This document shows positions 10,401-18,967 of a DNA stretch of 64,000 bases, in pieces (within the stretch, counting starts at the first letter, position 1; the number at the start of each line of letters is the position of its first letter). The stretch is from the NCBI GenBank assembly GCA_963781785.1, contig CAWAHD010000005.1:1798001-1862000 (forward strand). Reading direction: 5' to 3'. The notes beneath the pieces are model-generated. The model ran no database searches, was not told where the DNA came from, and worked only from the letters and a program-made list of their open reading frames with translations. The translations under genes and the position numbers were made by a program. The DNA is from CAWAHD01 sp963781785. GTDB taxonomy: Bacteria; Planctomycetota; Planctomycetia; Isosphaerales; Isosphaeraceae.

Positions 10401-13400
10401 TCGCGGACGGGCAGTACGTCTTCACGGCGACGGCCGGGACGGTGTCGGGGCTGGTCAGTCCGTTCTCGACGCCGCTCAACATCACGGTAGATAACACGAT
10501 TCCAGCCGTTCCGTCCTTCAGCCTGGACGCCGCTGACGACGTGCGACCCTTCGGCAACAACTTGACCGATCTTCCCACGGTGCGGCTGGACGGTCAGACG
10601 GTCGCGGGGGCACTTGTCAAGCTCGTCGAAACCGGTGCCCTCACGACGGCCGATGCCTCGGGGGCGTTTTCCTTCTACCCGGTCTCGCTTCCAACCGTCG
10701 GCGCTTACAGCTTCACCGTCCAGGTGACGGACGTCGCGGGCAACACCAACAGCCTGGCGAAGACGTTCACGCGGATCAACGAATCGCCGACCATCAATCT
10801 CGTGCCCCCCAGCGCCTCGCTGACTGCCTCGGAGACGACGGCGCTCGTGGGCGACGTCGTCACGCTCACAGCGCAAGCAGCCAGCTTCGATGGTCAGCCG
10901 ATCGCGAAGATGGTCTTGCTTGTCAATGGCAACCAGGTGGCGCTCAGCCCCGGGGATACCGCCACGTTGCTGTCGGCGACCCCAGGCATCTTCACGGCGA
11001 CGCTCAAGGCGTTTGACGCCGAGGGGAACGAGGGGGATTCGACCGTGACCGTGCAGTTCCTCACCCCGCAGAATGGCCGCCCGGCCCCTGTCGCAAGCTT
11101 TGGCGGCAACGTCGTGACCCCCGATGTCATGCAGCCGACCCAAATCATCGGCACGGCCAACACGTCGTCGCTGCTTGGGTACACACTCGCGTACTCGCCC
11201 GAAGGTGAGAACCAGTGGACGCAGTTCGCCTCGGGGACCAGCCCCGTGATCGACGGCGTGCTCGGGACGATCGACCCCACGTTGATGGTAAACGGATACT
11301 ACGATGTGAGGCTCAGCGTCGAGGACACGAGTGGCCAGGTCACGACCGCCGATCAGGTCTACCAGGTCGACGGCCAGGCGAAGGTCGGCATCTTCAACGT
11401 GAGCTTTCAGGACCTCGACGAGCAGTTGCCCGGCCTGGACCTGACGGTCACGAGGACGTACGATTCGCGGAACAAGGACATTGAGGGGGATTTCGGCTAC
11501 GGTTGGTCGCTGTCGACCAGTAATGCCACGGTCACCACGTCCAGCGTGCTGGGCGACGGATTCATTCAGACTGAGACCCAGCTCGCCGCCTCGCAGCTCG
11601 ATCCCTTGGGCGGCCTCGGAGGTCTCGGCGGACTTGGTGGGCTTGGCGGGCTCCCGGGCCTCGGCTTGCCGCTCGGCCTGGGGAGCCGCCCCGCCGAAAT
11701 TCAGTACAGCTTTCAGAATACGCAAAACGACCTGGTAGATGTCTACCTGCCCGACGGGACGGAAGAACAGTTCATTATGGGATTCACGGGAGTCACTTAC
11801 AACTTCGCGGCGCCTCCGCTGGCGACCACGACGTTGTTCTTTGTCCCTCTGGCAGGCACTAACACGACGGGCACTCTCGCAGCGATGTCCGATAACAACG
11901 TCATCGTCTCGCCGGCGCAGGTCGGCCCGGTGACCTTTATCGACCAGTCGACGGGAAAGGTCTATGACCCCACGCTGTGGAAATACACGGCCGCTGATGG
12001 CACGGTCATGATCATCAACCAGACCACCGGGCTGGAAAGCGTGACTGACACTCACGGCAACACCTTGACGTTTTCGACCGACAGTATTACCTCGTCGGCG
12101 GGCGGCTCGATCCAGTTCAAGCGCGATTCGCAGGGCCGGATCGTCTCGATCACCGACCTGGCCGGGAACAAGATCCAGTATGCGTACGACTCTGAGGGAG
12201 ACTTGATCTCGACGACCGATCGCGACGGCAACGTCACCAGGTACACTTACGACACGGACCACGACCTTGAAGAGATTTACGACGCCTCGGGTCAGCGGGT
12301 CGAGCGAACCGAGTACGATGCCCAGGGCCGGATCGCCAGTGCCGTGGATGCCGAAGGAAACCAACTAACGTACACCTACAACATGGGTCAGAAGTCCGAG
12401 AGCGTGACCGACGCGCTGGGCAATACCACCACGACCGTTTACGACGACCGGGGCGACGTCATCGAGCAGATCGACGCGGATGGCAACGTCGTCGAACATA
12501 CTTACAACACCCAGGGACTCAAGCTGACCGATCAAGTGGTCCTCGGCAACGGGACGACGCTGACTACTTCCTACGCCTACAGCAGCCAGGGGTTCCTCAC
12601 GAATGTTCAGAGCCCCATGGGCGGCACGTTCACGAATACCTACAACGCGTTCGGCGACGTGACCAGCACGAGCAATCCCGACGGCGGGACTGTCACTAAC
12701 ACCTATGACCTGGCCGGAGATGAGCTCACCTCGACCGATGCTGACGGCAATGTCACATCATACACCTATTCGGCCGGCCAGATTACATCGACGACTGATG
12801 CAATGGGCAACACGACCGTCGTCAGTTACGGCGCCGGCGGGGAGCCGACCTCCGCGACCGACCCGATGGGTGTCACGACGGACTTGCAGTATGACGCCAA
12901 CGGTGATCTGACGAGCACATCGCAGGTCTGGGTCAACCCCAACGACCCCTCCGACAAGAAGACCCTGACGACGCAGAACATGTACGACGCAACGGGCCAG
13001 TTGATGGAGACCATCGACCCGACCGGCCTGACGTCGACTCGGACCTACGATGCCATGGGCCACCTCATCAAGGAGGTCGACGAGCTGGGTCAAACGACGT
13101 CGTACGTCTACGACATTCGCGGCGACGTGATCGAGACGGACTACCCTAACGGAGCGATCGTGCGCACGGTCTACGATGCACTCAACCGACCGATTTATGA
13201 GACCGATCCGTATATGCCGGGCCAGACCGGCGTCCCCGTCGACGGCACTTACACCGTTTACGATGGCGACGGTCGCGCGATCAAGGTAGAGCGATTGTCA
13301 AATATCAAGATCGACATCGCCCCGGGCGTCGACGGAACGCCAGAAAGTGTCCTCGCGTCGGCGGGCTCGATCCTCGCGACGACGACGACGACCTACGACG

Positions 13401-15223
13401 CGGCCGGCCGCGTCATCGAGACGACCGACCCATACGGCGGCGTCACTCAATACCAGTACAACGCCAACGGGGACGAGACGGCCGTCATCGACGCGCTCGG
13501 GGACAAAACCGAGTTCACCTACGACGCCGCCAACAACAGGACGAGCATGACTGACGCGCTCGGCCGCGTCACGACCTACACGTATGACGCCAAGGGCAAT
13601 CTGATCAAGACGACATATCCTGGCGGAACCTCCACCACCACGACCTACGATGCCGACGGGAACGCCGTTGCCACGACAGACCAGGAGGGACGAACGACGA
13701 CGACGCAATTCAATGCCGACGGCAATGTGACGGCAGTGATCATGCCAGCCGTACCGAATCCCGAAAATGGCGGCGCGATGACACATCCGACGTATCAATA
13801 TGTCTACGACGTCAACGGAAACCTCGTCGCGACCATCGACCCGCTGGGCAACACGACGACATCGACCTACGATGATCTGGGGGATCCGCTCTCGGTCACG
13901 CAGCCCGGGGGCGAGGCCGACGTCGATCAATACAACGTCTATGGCCAGGTGGTCCGCGAAGTCGACGCCGAGGGGCAAATCACGGATTATCAATACAATT
14001 CCCTGCACCAACTCGTGGAGCAGCTCGGCTATGCCAATGCCGCGGAGGAGGCGGCCGGCACGCCTCAGACAACGCTCAGTTATACCTACGACGCGATGGG
14101 GCGGCTCAGCACCGTGACGGACCCCACTCGCGGCGTGACGACCTATCAATACGACAACCTGGGCAACGTGATCTCGGTCTCCTCTCCCGAGGGGGCGATC
14201 AATCACCAGTACGACGACGTGACGGGGCGCTTGGTCGGCGTGTCCACCGCGAACACGGCCGAGACCTACGGGTACGACGCTCTGGGCCGGGTTACCTCGG
14301 TGACCGTCACCCGGCTCGACGGCGTGACGCTCCCGACCCCGCAGGTGACGACCTACACGTACAACGCCGTCGGTGATTTGACGAGCGAGACGCTCCCGAA
14401 CGGCGTCACCACAACCTACAGCTACGACCTGCTTGACCGAGTGACCGAGATCACCAGTGCCGATGCCAACGGCTTGCTCGTGTCCCAGTACCAATACCAG
14501 TATGCCGCCGACGGCGCGCGGACCCACGCGATCGAGACCGAGCGGGGGACTGACGGCACGCTCGCGACGATGAGCGTGACCTGGACCTACGATGCCTTGG
14601 ATCACCTTACGAGCGAGGTCTCCGTCGACATGACGGGACACAACCCGGACTGGACGTACACTACCCTCTACACCTACGACCTCGACGGTAATGTGATCGA
14701 AGCGCAGACCACAAGCGGTGGGCAGACCGTCGTCGTTCAGAACACCTACAACACCGACAACGAACTCACCAAGTCCAGCTCGAGCGATGGGGACGTGACC
14801 ACGTACACGTACGACGCCAACGGGTCGGTCACCTCGGAGTCGGTCAACGGCCAGCTTGTGTTGCAATACAGCTACAACCTGTGGGAGGAAGTCCAGGCAG
14901 TAACCCGCTACGCGCAGACCGGAGGCGGCCAGGTCGAGACCGAGACGACGTCGTATGCGTATGACGAGAACGGCTTGCTGGTGCGGAGCAGCACGGCGAC
15001 GAGCCTGGATGGAGGACCGTCTATTCTCGTGTCCCAGACGTACTATCTCAACGACACCGATAATCCCACTGGATACAGCCAGGTCCTCGAGGAGGTCGAT
15101 CCATCCACCGGGGCAGCCCGGGAGACCTACACGTTCGGCGTCCTCGCAATCGGCCAGGTGGGAGCCAACGGCGCGAGTGCAGCGTTCTTCCTCACCGACG
15201 CCCTGGGGTCGATCCGCGCCTGA
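7436..15223 (+). CDS. Giant RHS/Ig-repeat protein, part 3 (dockerin-like, Ig and YD repeats)
   Basis: The third segment opens with an RHS-associated N-terminal unit (about 7440-8460). A dockerin-like pair of calcium-binding loops follows: DMNGDGNVDGNDSALL and DINGDGKVDQQDTVIL, at about 8467-8630. Bacterial Ig-like modules with the DTGIS(S/N)xDGIT signature occupy about 8680-11380. A second RHS opening (RTYDSRNKDIEGDFGYGWSL) follows, then a low-complexity Gly-Gly-Leu stretch at 11607-11690. A long run of YD repeats fills about 11960-15180 (many units of the form YDxxGN(L/V)xxxTDxxG). The segment stops at 15221 within the conserved phrase DALGSIRA. Restoring one C gives ALTDSTGKVTAQFDYD in part 4. 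YD repeats build the hollow RHS shell that encloses a C-terminal cargo. Confidence 0.85.
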   Translation: MNRQTNLQTSVAATGEEAYGVFNAFQVGTEVYLTLPTGQRVRFTFAPQSVQVAGQTLYRPAWQADSGVTYTLESTSALLSKAGNAYYDLATGQPYNPGNPFFSGPSYTLVAPDHTQYQLDEEGNVIGEVTPSGAQLLISDSGITAANGQTIQFLRNSQGLITSIVAPDGQVVNYQYDSSGNLVSMQNEATGGSQRYGYSISYPHLLVAAVRSNGNSEQYTPGTTTPAYIQRDLGDAAQFAGTTINNTLAANTTDLFSFRLDQTELDSTAKGGVLLRVLVQGTDGTFVPAPPAIAGLQPLSVNRQGTIVVALFQINMPGLYVVSVAGATAATTGKYALNVTVAGDMNGDGNVDGNDSALLAVALGSTAGSANYSLAADINGDGKVDQQDTVILAGDYGFHATTAAVPTMPPQRPVFDLDVNSDTAPIGDGMTTAGAVTLVGETDPNVTVTLEPTGATTTSNPNGLFVFFGVALAGGANAFTAVATNAAGVSSQFTKIITRTQPGLSLIAPVISAQLADDTGVSALDNITANDTVTGSITAANPITSFEAQLDQSSAFNVLSALSGTTFTITPALLATLNGGPVADGKHTLTLIAKDSNGNVSQPVTVSFILITTPPAPVTPQLLASSDTGISSSDGITRDTTPVFKVVAPANAIVTLYANGVQVGQATANNGPVFITTTSLAAGTYRMTATAEDVAGNVSAAAAPLTVVIRTTPPATPTLGLDAASQSTPGQTTETSLPVVNLTGTTDAGAFVALYRQWDPTTAIRTTQADASGDFTFNNVALAAGSQAFIVVASDVAGNTSELTQTIMTTASDTSAPVITAALAFDTGISNTDGITSHPTITGVVDDPSGVMSLYAAIDGGAMMDVSASLSGEGFTLTAADLATLNGGTAVADGPHTVALQATDSLGHQSAVFDLSFTLESTRPLPPLGVQLLASDLTGTSNTITKDRSLTVQMSAAAGAIVTVYMNGAQIGQQTATAATLNFAVPGTLADGQYVFTATAGTVSGLVSPFSTPLNITVDNTIPAVPSFSLDAADDVRPFGNNLTDLPTVRLDGQTVAGALVKLVETGALTTADASGAFSFYPVSLPTVGAYSFTVQVTDVAGNTNSLAKTFTRINESPTINLVPPSASLTASETTALVGDVVTLTAQAASFDGQPIAKMVLLVNGNQVALSPGDTATLLSATPGIFTATLKAFDAEGNEGDSTVTVQFLTPQNGRPAPVASFGGNVVTPDVMQPTQIIGTANTSSLLGYTLAYSPEGENQWTQFASGTSPVIDGVLGTIDPTLMVNGYYDVRLSVEDTSGQVTTADQVYQVDGQAKVGIFNVSFQDLDEQLPGLDLTVTRTYDSRNKDIEGDFGYGWSLSTSNATVTTSSVLGDGFIQTETQLAASQLDPLGGLGGLGGLGGLGGLPGLGLPLGLGSRPAEIQYSFQNTQNDLVDVYLPDGTEEQFIMGFTGVTYNFAAPPLATTTLFFVPLAGTNTTGTLAAMSDNNVIVSPAQVGPVTFIDQSTGKVYDPTLWKYTAADGTVMIINQTTGLESVTDTHGNTLTFSTDSITSSAGGSIQFKRDSQGRIVSITDLAGNKIQYAYDSEGDLISTTDRDGNVTRYTYDTDHDLEEIYDASGQRVERTEYDAQGRIASAVDAEGNQLTYTYNMGQKSESVTDALGNTTTTVYDDRGDVIEQIDADGNVVEHTYNTQGLKLTDQVVLGNGTTLTTSYAYSSQGFLTNVQSPMGGTFTNTYNAFGDVTSTSNPDGGTVTNTYDLAGDELTSTDADGNVTSYTYSAGQITSTTDAMGNTTVVSYGAGGEPTSATDPMGVTTDLQYDANGDLTSTSQVWVNPNDPSDKKTLTTQNMYDATGQLMETIDPTGLTSTRTYDAMGHLIKEVDELGQTTSYVYDIRGDVIETDYPNGAIVRTVYDALNRPIYETDPYMPGQTGVPVDGTYTVYDGDGRAIKVERLSNIKIDIAPGVDGTPESVLASAGSILATTTTTYDAAGRVIETTDPYGGVTQYQYNANGDETAVIDALGDKTEFTYDAANNRTSMTDALGRVTTYTYDAKGNLIKTTYPGGTSTTTTYDADGNAVATTDQEGRTTTTQFNADGNVTAVIMPAVPNPENGGAMTHPTYQYVYDVNGNLVATIDPLGNTTTSTYDDLGDPLSVTQPGGEADVDQYNVYGQVVREVDAEGQITDYQYNSLHQLVEQLGYANAAEEAAGTPQTTLSYTYDAMGRLSTVTDPTRGVTTYQYDNLGNVISVSSPEGAINHQYDDVTGRLVGVSTANTAETYGYDALGRVTSVTVTRLDGVTLPTPQVTTYTYNAVGDLTSETLPNGVTTTYSYDLLDRVTEITSADANGLLVSQYQYQYAADGARTHAIETERGTDGTLATMSVTWTYDALDHLTSEVSVDMTGHNPDWTYTTLYTYDLDGNVIEAQTTSGGQTVVVQNTYNTDNELTKSSSSDGDVTTYTYDANGSVTSESVNGQLVLQYSYNLWEEVQAVTRYAQTGGGQVETETTSYAYDENGLLVRSSTATSLDGGPSILVSQTYYLNDTDNPTGYSQVLEEVDPSTGAARETYTFGVLAIGQVGANGASAAFFLTDALGSIRA

Positions 15224-17322
15224 CGGATTCCACCGGCAAGGTGACCGCCCAGTTCGATTACGATGCTTACGGCAACGCGCTGGGATTCGATCCGGCCACC
15301 GCGCCGACACAACTGCTCTACACCGGCCAGATGTTCGACGCCACTTCGATGACGTACAACCTCCGATCGCGGTCTTACGACCCGACGACGGGCCGGTTCA
15401 CGAGCCGCGATGGCCTCCCCTCCGATGCTCCCTCTGTCTCAGACCGCTACGCCTACGCCAATGGTGACCCAACGAACGAGATCGACCCCAATGGTCAGGG
15501 GCCATTGAATCTCGGGTCCAGCACCATCGGGGCCCTCGTGTTCGGCAACGCCATTCATAAGTTGATCACGGCCGACTTCCGGATGAACTATCCGCGTACC
15601 ACTGTCCCGGGACTGGTCACCTCGCAGAACGGCTGGGCCAATCTCGCCGTCAACTCGATCCTCCGGGACCTGTATGGGATCAAAGGGTCGGGATTGAAGA
15701 AGTTGCGTCCCCTGGTCACCAATCCCCTCTATAACTTTGCGGCGGGCAAGGCCCGTCCCGACCTGGTGAGGGGAGTACTCAACACGGTGTGGGAGATCAA
15801 GCCCGACAATCCATACTGGGAGGAAGAGGGATTCGATGAAGTGCTGTTCTACATCGGGCTCCTCGACCTCGGCTACCCGAGTTTCTGGGTCCCGGGGAAC
15901 ACGGCCGCTTATCCGGAATACCCCCGGTATCTTGACGTCATGGGCCAGGCCGTCATCGTTCGCCAGGATGAAATGGGCTTGGTCTTGTACCGCCTTCCGC
16001 TCGTGGACGCAGAGACCAACATACTGATTGCCAGCCTGATAACGACGGGCTTGCTCCTGATCGGACTCTCTTTCCTGGAAGAGTTCCTGGCGCCCATCGG
16101 GATAGCGGACGGCATCATCCTCGTCGAATCGGGCGTGGCGACCGAGGTTGCGCTGGCCACGACGACCGCGGACGCCGCCGGCACGGACTTGGTCCTGGAG
16201 GAGACGGCGGTGAGCAGCGGCGCCACGGCCGTGAGCTCAGCAACAGCCACCGCAGCCCAGGCTGACTTCGTACCGGTCGCCAATGGGATCGGGCACGTGG
16301 TGAGTGCCCTGTTCCTGTCGCAGGGAGCCGTCGCCTCGTCGGCAAACGCTGGATCCCCACCGTCCGGCGATGTGACTACCTCGCTCTCACCAACGGACCC
16401 GAGGCTCCAAGCGGCGCTTTCTGTCGCGGAGCGGTTGTGGTCGCCAGCCATCGGCGACGCGCGCACCTTCGGTATCACCATCGTGGTGCGGCCCCTCGCG
16501 TCCAACCTCATCGGCGAATCGGTGATTACCGGCTGGAACTCACGGGGCTTGCCGACCACGGGAGTGATCTACCTGTCGCCCGATGCGGACGGGCTGGGCT
16601 GGTATCTCGACCCGGGGCTCACGACCAGCAACCCGTCGCTACCGACCTCCGACCAGCTCGGCGCGAACGCAACGGGCCATGACGACCTGCTGACCGCAAT
16701 CGAGCACGAGCTCGGCCACATCCTTGGCTTCGATCCCGATAACCCGGGTTACGAAAGTCACCTCCAAACGATCGGAGGTTCGGAATTCTTCGTCGGGCAG
16801 GGCTTCAGCGCCGAGGTCGCCCCGGGCGGCGAGCTCAAGCCCTTGCTTTATCCTGACGACGTCATGTCCGCGACCCTGGCCCCAGGTGTACGCAAGCTGC
16901 CCTCAGAGCTGGACCTGGATGTCATCAGCACGCTGTGGGACACGAATTTGACGCTGCCGGGCCAATCGGCCGCCGCCCCGGCGTTGAGCGCGCCCGCCGC
17001 CATCGTCGACCACGCCGTCGCCGCCCAAAGCAGCACACCCACACCAGCCAGTCCTGTCACTACCGCCAGTTCGACGAGCAAGTCGCCGGTCAAAGGCAAG
17101 AAAGCCGCTCACCAGAAGGCGCACACGGTCACGATCAAGACGAAACACCCTGAAGCGGGCGGCAGCCACAAAAAGCCCGAGCCTCGCGTGTTGATCAAAC
17201 CCCACGCCAAGTCAACGGCCGCCAAGACCAGACCGACTCCCACTGGCAGTGCCGCAGTCGAGCTTTCCCGGCGCGGAGCGATCACCAACATGACTCGTCG
17301 ATCGGAATTGAAGCTTCCGTAA
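15223..17322 (+). CDS. Giant RHS protein, part 4 (RHS core, PD-(D/E)XK-like motif, zincin domain)
   Basis: The segment begins with the end of the RHS core, including YDPTTGRFTSRDGLP and YAYANGDPTNEIDPNG (about 15376-15500). That boundary normally precedes a variable toxin or effector tip. After it comes RPDLV...VWEIKPD at about 15755-15804, compatible with a PD-(D/E)XK nuclease active site. A hydrophobic stretch follows (about 16020-16120). Then comes a zinc metallopeptidase signature HELGHILGFD (16705-16734), a HExxHxxGxxD zincin. Next is DDVMSATLAPGVRKLP, a phrase I associate with the ends of secreted planctomycete zincins. The last 80 or so residues are basic and low in complexity. Two different enzyme-like domains behind one RHS core is unusual. 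Catalysis is inferred from motifs only. Confidence 0.8.
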   Translation, partial: TDSTGKVTAQFDYDAYGNALGFDPATAPTQLLYTGQMFDATSMTYNLRSRSYDPTTGRFTSRDGLPSDAPSVSDRYAYANGDPTNEIDPNGQGPLNLGSSTIGALVFGNAIHKLITADFRMNYPRTTVPGLVTSQNGWANLAVNSILRDLYGIKGSGLKKLRPLVTNPLYNFAAGKARPDLVRGVLNTVWEIKPDNPYWEEEGFDEVLFYIGLLDLGYPSFWVPGNTAAYPEYPRYLDVMGQAVIVRQDEMGLVLYRLPLVDAETNILIASLITTGLLLIGLSFLEEFLAPIGIADGIILVESGVATEVALATTTADAAGTDLVLEETAVSSGATAVSSATATAAQADFVPVANGIGHVVSALFLSQGAVASSANAGSPPSGDVTTSLSPTDPRLQAALSVAERLWSPAIGDARTFGITIVVRPLASNLIGESVITGWNSRGLPTTGVIYLSPDADGLGWYLDPGLTTSNPSLPTSDQLGANATGHDDLLTAIEHELGHILGFDPDNPGYESHLQTIGGSEFFVGQGFSAEVAPGGELKPLLYPDDVMSATLAPGVRKLPSELDLDVISTLWDTNLTLPGQSAAAPALSAPAAIVDHAVAAQSSTPTPASPVTTASSTSKSPVKGKKAAHQKAHTVTIKTKHPEAGGSHKKPEPRVLIKPHAKSTAAKTRPTPTGSAAVELSRRGAITNMTRRSELKLP

Positions 17323-17991
17323 CGGTGAGCTCGCGCGGCGAGCGAATGGGTCGAGCGATGAAGAATGCAAAGGATAGCGCCTCAGCTTCGCACGGGTTGT
17401 CAATCACGTTCTTTCGACACAAGACGGCGCGGCTACTGACGATCAAGATGCAGCGAAATCGGTAATACCCTTGTCATCGGCACGACCGACCCCCTGGCGA
17501 CCAGCTTACGCCGAAGTTCCGATTATTCAACCGACACTTGCTAAGCCTTGTCTGCATAAGGCAATCGGTCAAAAACTCGGCAACAGGTCCGATTATTCAA
17601 CCGACATGGGTCAAGTCGTTTCCCCATTGAGGGATAGGACAAAACCAAGAGGCCTTCCGATTATTCAACCGACACGCCGTAAGCCCTGTGCCGCCAAGGA
17701 AATGCGTCGCAAAAACCGTGAATTCCGATTATTCAACCGACATGGCTTTGGCCCAGATGGCATCACGGGATGCGTCGCGGATCAAAGCCAGGTGCGTGAA
17801 ATGGCCGGGCAGGACTTCACAGCGGCGGCTGCCGCCGCCCCCACTCGTCGCGTGTCGTGGCCTGATCGACCGGCCGCGTTTGGTATCGGCTCAGAGCCGC
17901 CGCGCCGCTCTTTGCTACTGTTCCCCTGGTCTACTGCTCTGGTGTTCTCGTTGTCGGCACGCAGTGCGGCGAGCCCCCGCGACACAAGATC
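17323..17991. other. Long non-coding stretch before the infC operon
   Basis: The open frames here are shadows with no recognisable protein. The stretch holds the four-copy 68-70 base repeat described separately, then GC-rich sequence leading to a possible promoter. No tRNA or clear terminator was seen after the giant gene. Confidence 0.6.
17517..17742 (+). repeat. Four-copy degenerate tandem repeat, period 68-70 bp
   Basis: The 19-mer TCCGATTATTCAACCGACA occurs without a mismatch at 17518-17536, 17588-17606, 17656-17674 and 17724-17742, at spacings of 70, 68 and 68 bases. The DNA between copies is partly conserved too: taagcc(t/c)tgt, an aagg(c/a)aat block and a run of A follow copies 1 and 3. 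This looks like a decaying tandem array with a strongly conserved core, not unique spacers between repeats. The function is unknown. Confidence 0.85.
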
Positions 17992-18020
17992 TTGACAACA
18001 CGGCAATAGGATCGTATTGG
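17992..18020 (+). promoter_or_regulatory. Possible sigma-70 promoter for the infC operon
   Basis: TTGACA at 17992-17997 is followed after 17 bases by TATTGG at 18015-18020. The -35 matches the consensus exactly and the -10 is a weak match. It lies about 150 bases before infC. This is a prediction from pattern alone. Confidence 0.35.
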
Positions 18021-18155
18021 TTAAGACAGGTTCGCGACGACCGAGAGCTGCCGCCGGGGCTGTCTCTCGCGTGCGTGATGGGACTGCGCCAAGAGGAATC
18101 AGGCGATCCTCGGGCGGAGTGCCCGTCGGCGAGCTTCAAACCGTCAATTTGTCCC

Positions 18156-18170
18156 GAGGAGGGCTCCATC
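18156..18170 (+). promoter_or_regulatory. infC ribosome binding site with likely AUC start
   Basis: A strong Shine-Dalgarno, GAGGAGGG (18156-18163), lies four bases before an in-frame ATC at 18168. The first in-frame ATG (18189) is 25 bases beyond the Shine-Dalgarno, too far for it to use. Rare AUU/AUC/AUA starts are a known feature of infC in several bacteria, where IF-3 represses its own synthesis by rejecting them. Confidence 0.6.
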
Positions 18171-18680
18171 GGACCGATCGAACGTGGAATGAGGGTGAAC
18201 GAGCAGATCCGCATTTCCCCCGTGCGGGTGATCAATGCCGAGGGCGCGATGCTGGGCGTCATGCCCACGAGCAAGGCTCTCGAAGCCGCTCGCGAGGCGG
18301 GTATGGACCTCGTGGAGGTCGCCCCCAATGAGCGCCCGCCTGTCTGCAAAATCATCGACTACGGCAAGTTCAAGTACACCCAGAAGAAGCGCCTCTCCAA
18401 GCAAAAGCAGCACCAGGTTCACATCAAGGAGATCCGGGTGCGCCCCAAGACCGGCGATCATGATATCGAGGTCAAGGTCAAGCGCACTCGCGAATTCCTC
18501 GAGCAAAAAGACAAGGTGCTCGTGAACGTGCTCTTCCGCGGCCGGGAACTCGCGCATATCGACGAGGGCCGCAAGGTCATGCTCGAAGTCCTGGCTGCCC
18601 TCGAAGAGGTCGGAAAGGTCGAAAAGAACCCCTCAATGGAGGGCAAGCGGATGACGGCCATTCTGGCACCTCGGGCTTGA
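18168..18680 (+). CDS. infC: Translation initiation factor IF-3
   Basis: IF-3 binds the 30S subunit, prevents premature joining of 50S and checks the start codon and initiator tRNA. The protein shows the N-terminal domain (VNEQIRISPVRVINAEGAMLG), the linker region PPVCKIIDYGKFKY, and the C-terminal domain (HIKEIRVRPKTGDHDIEVK and LFRGRELAH). It ends at ILAPRA, as usual. From ATC 18168 the product is 170 residues; from ATG 18189 it is 163. I prefer ATC because of the Shine-Dalgarno position. It leads the classical infC-rpmI-rplT cluster, but about 480 bases separate it from rpmI. Confidence 0.95.
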   Translation: MGPIERGMRVNEQIRISPVRVINAEGAMLGVMPTSKALEAAREAGMDLVEVAPNERPPVCKIIDYGKFKYTQKKRLSKQKQHQVHIKEIRVRPKTGDHDIEVKVKRTREFLEQKDKVLVNVLFRGRELAHIDEGRKVMLEVLAALEEVGKVEKNPSMEGKRMTAILAPRA

Positions 18681-18851
18681 TCGTTCTCCTCGGGCGCAGT
18701 CTTCCTTCCTTGCGGCTACCGGCGGGAAATGAACGCGCGGGCCACGGTCGCGCCCACACCAGCCCCACGCGCAAGTTTTAGATGTTGCGATGTTTTGAAA
18801 CTCGCCCCGAAGCGGCCTGAGCATACCAGCCCAGGGCAACGAACGAATCAC

Positions 18852-18938
18852 GCCCGGCTGATCAAGATCAATGCCGGTCCTGACTTCGATCATTCCGTTG
18901 GGCCGCATTACACGGAAGCGCTCAAGCTCGCGGGGTGA
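18852..18938 (+). pseudogene. C-terminal fragment of a primase-helicase-like gene
   Basis: Translation gives ARLIKINAGPDFDHSVGPHY followed by TEALKLAG and a stop. This closely matches the last 28 residues of the minus-strand ATPase gene at 44257-45801 (ARLISIDADPSFDRSVGPHF, then TEALRLAQ). Nothing else of that gene is recognisable upstream, so this is a stray 3' fragment between infC and rpmI. It may mark an old insertion or recombination scar. Confidence 0.6.
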
Positions 18939-18967
18939 TGCGGCCCTCCACCCAGGCTGCGCCATCC

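Noticed and set aside
10190..12364. 724-residue minus-strand ORF
   Set aside because: Antisense shadow of the YD/Ig region; no recognisable domain.
17517..17742. CRISPR array
   Set aside because: Repeats are only 19 bases, the intervening DNA is itself partly conserved and about 50 bases long, and no cas gene is present.
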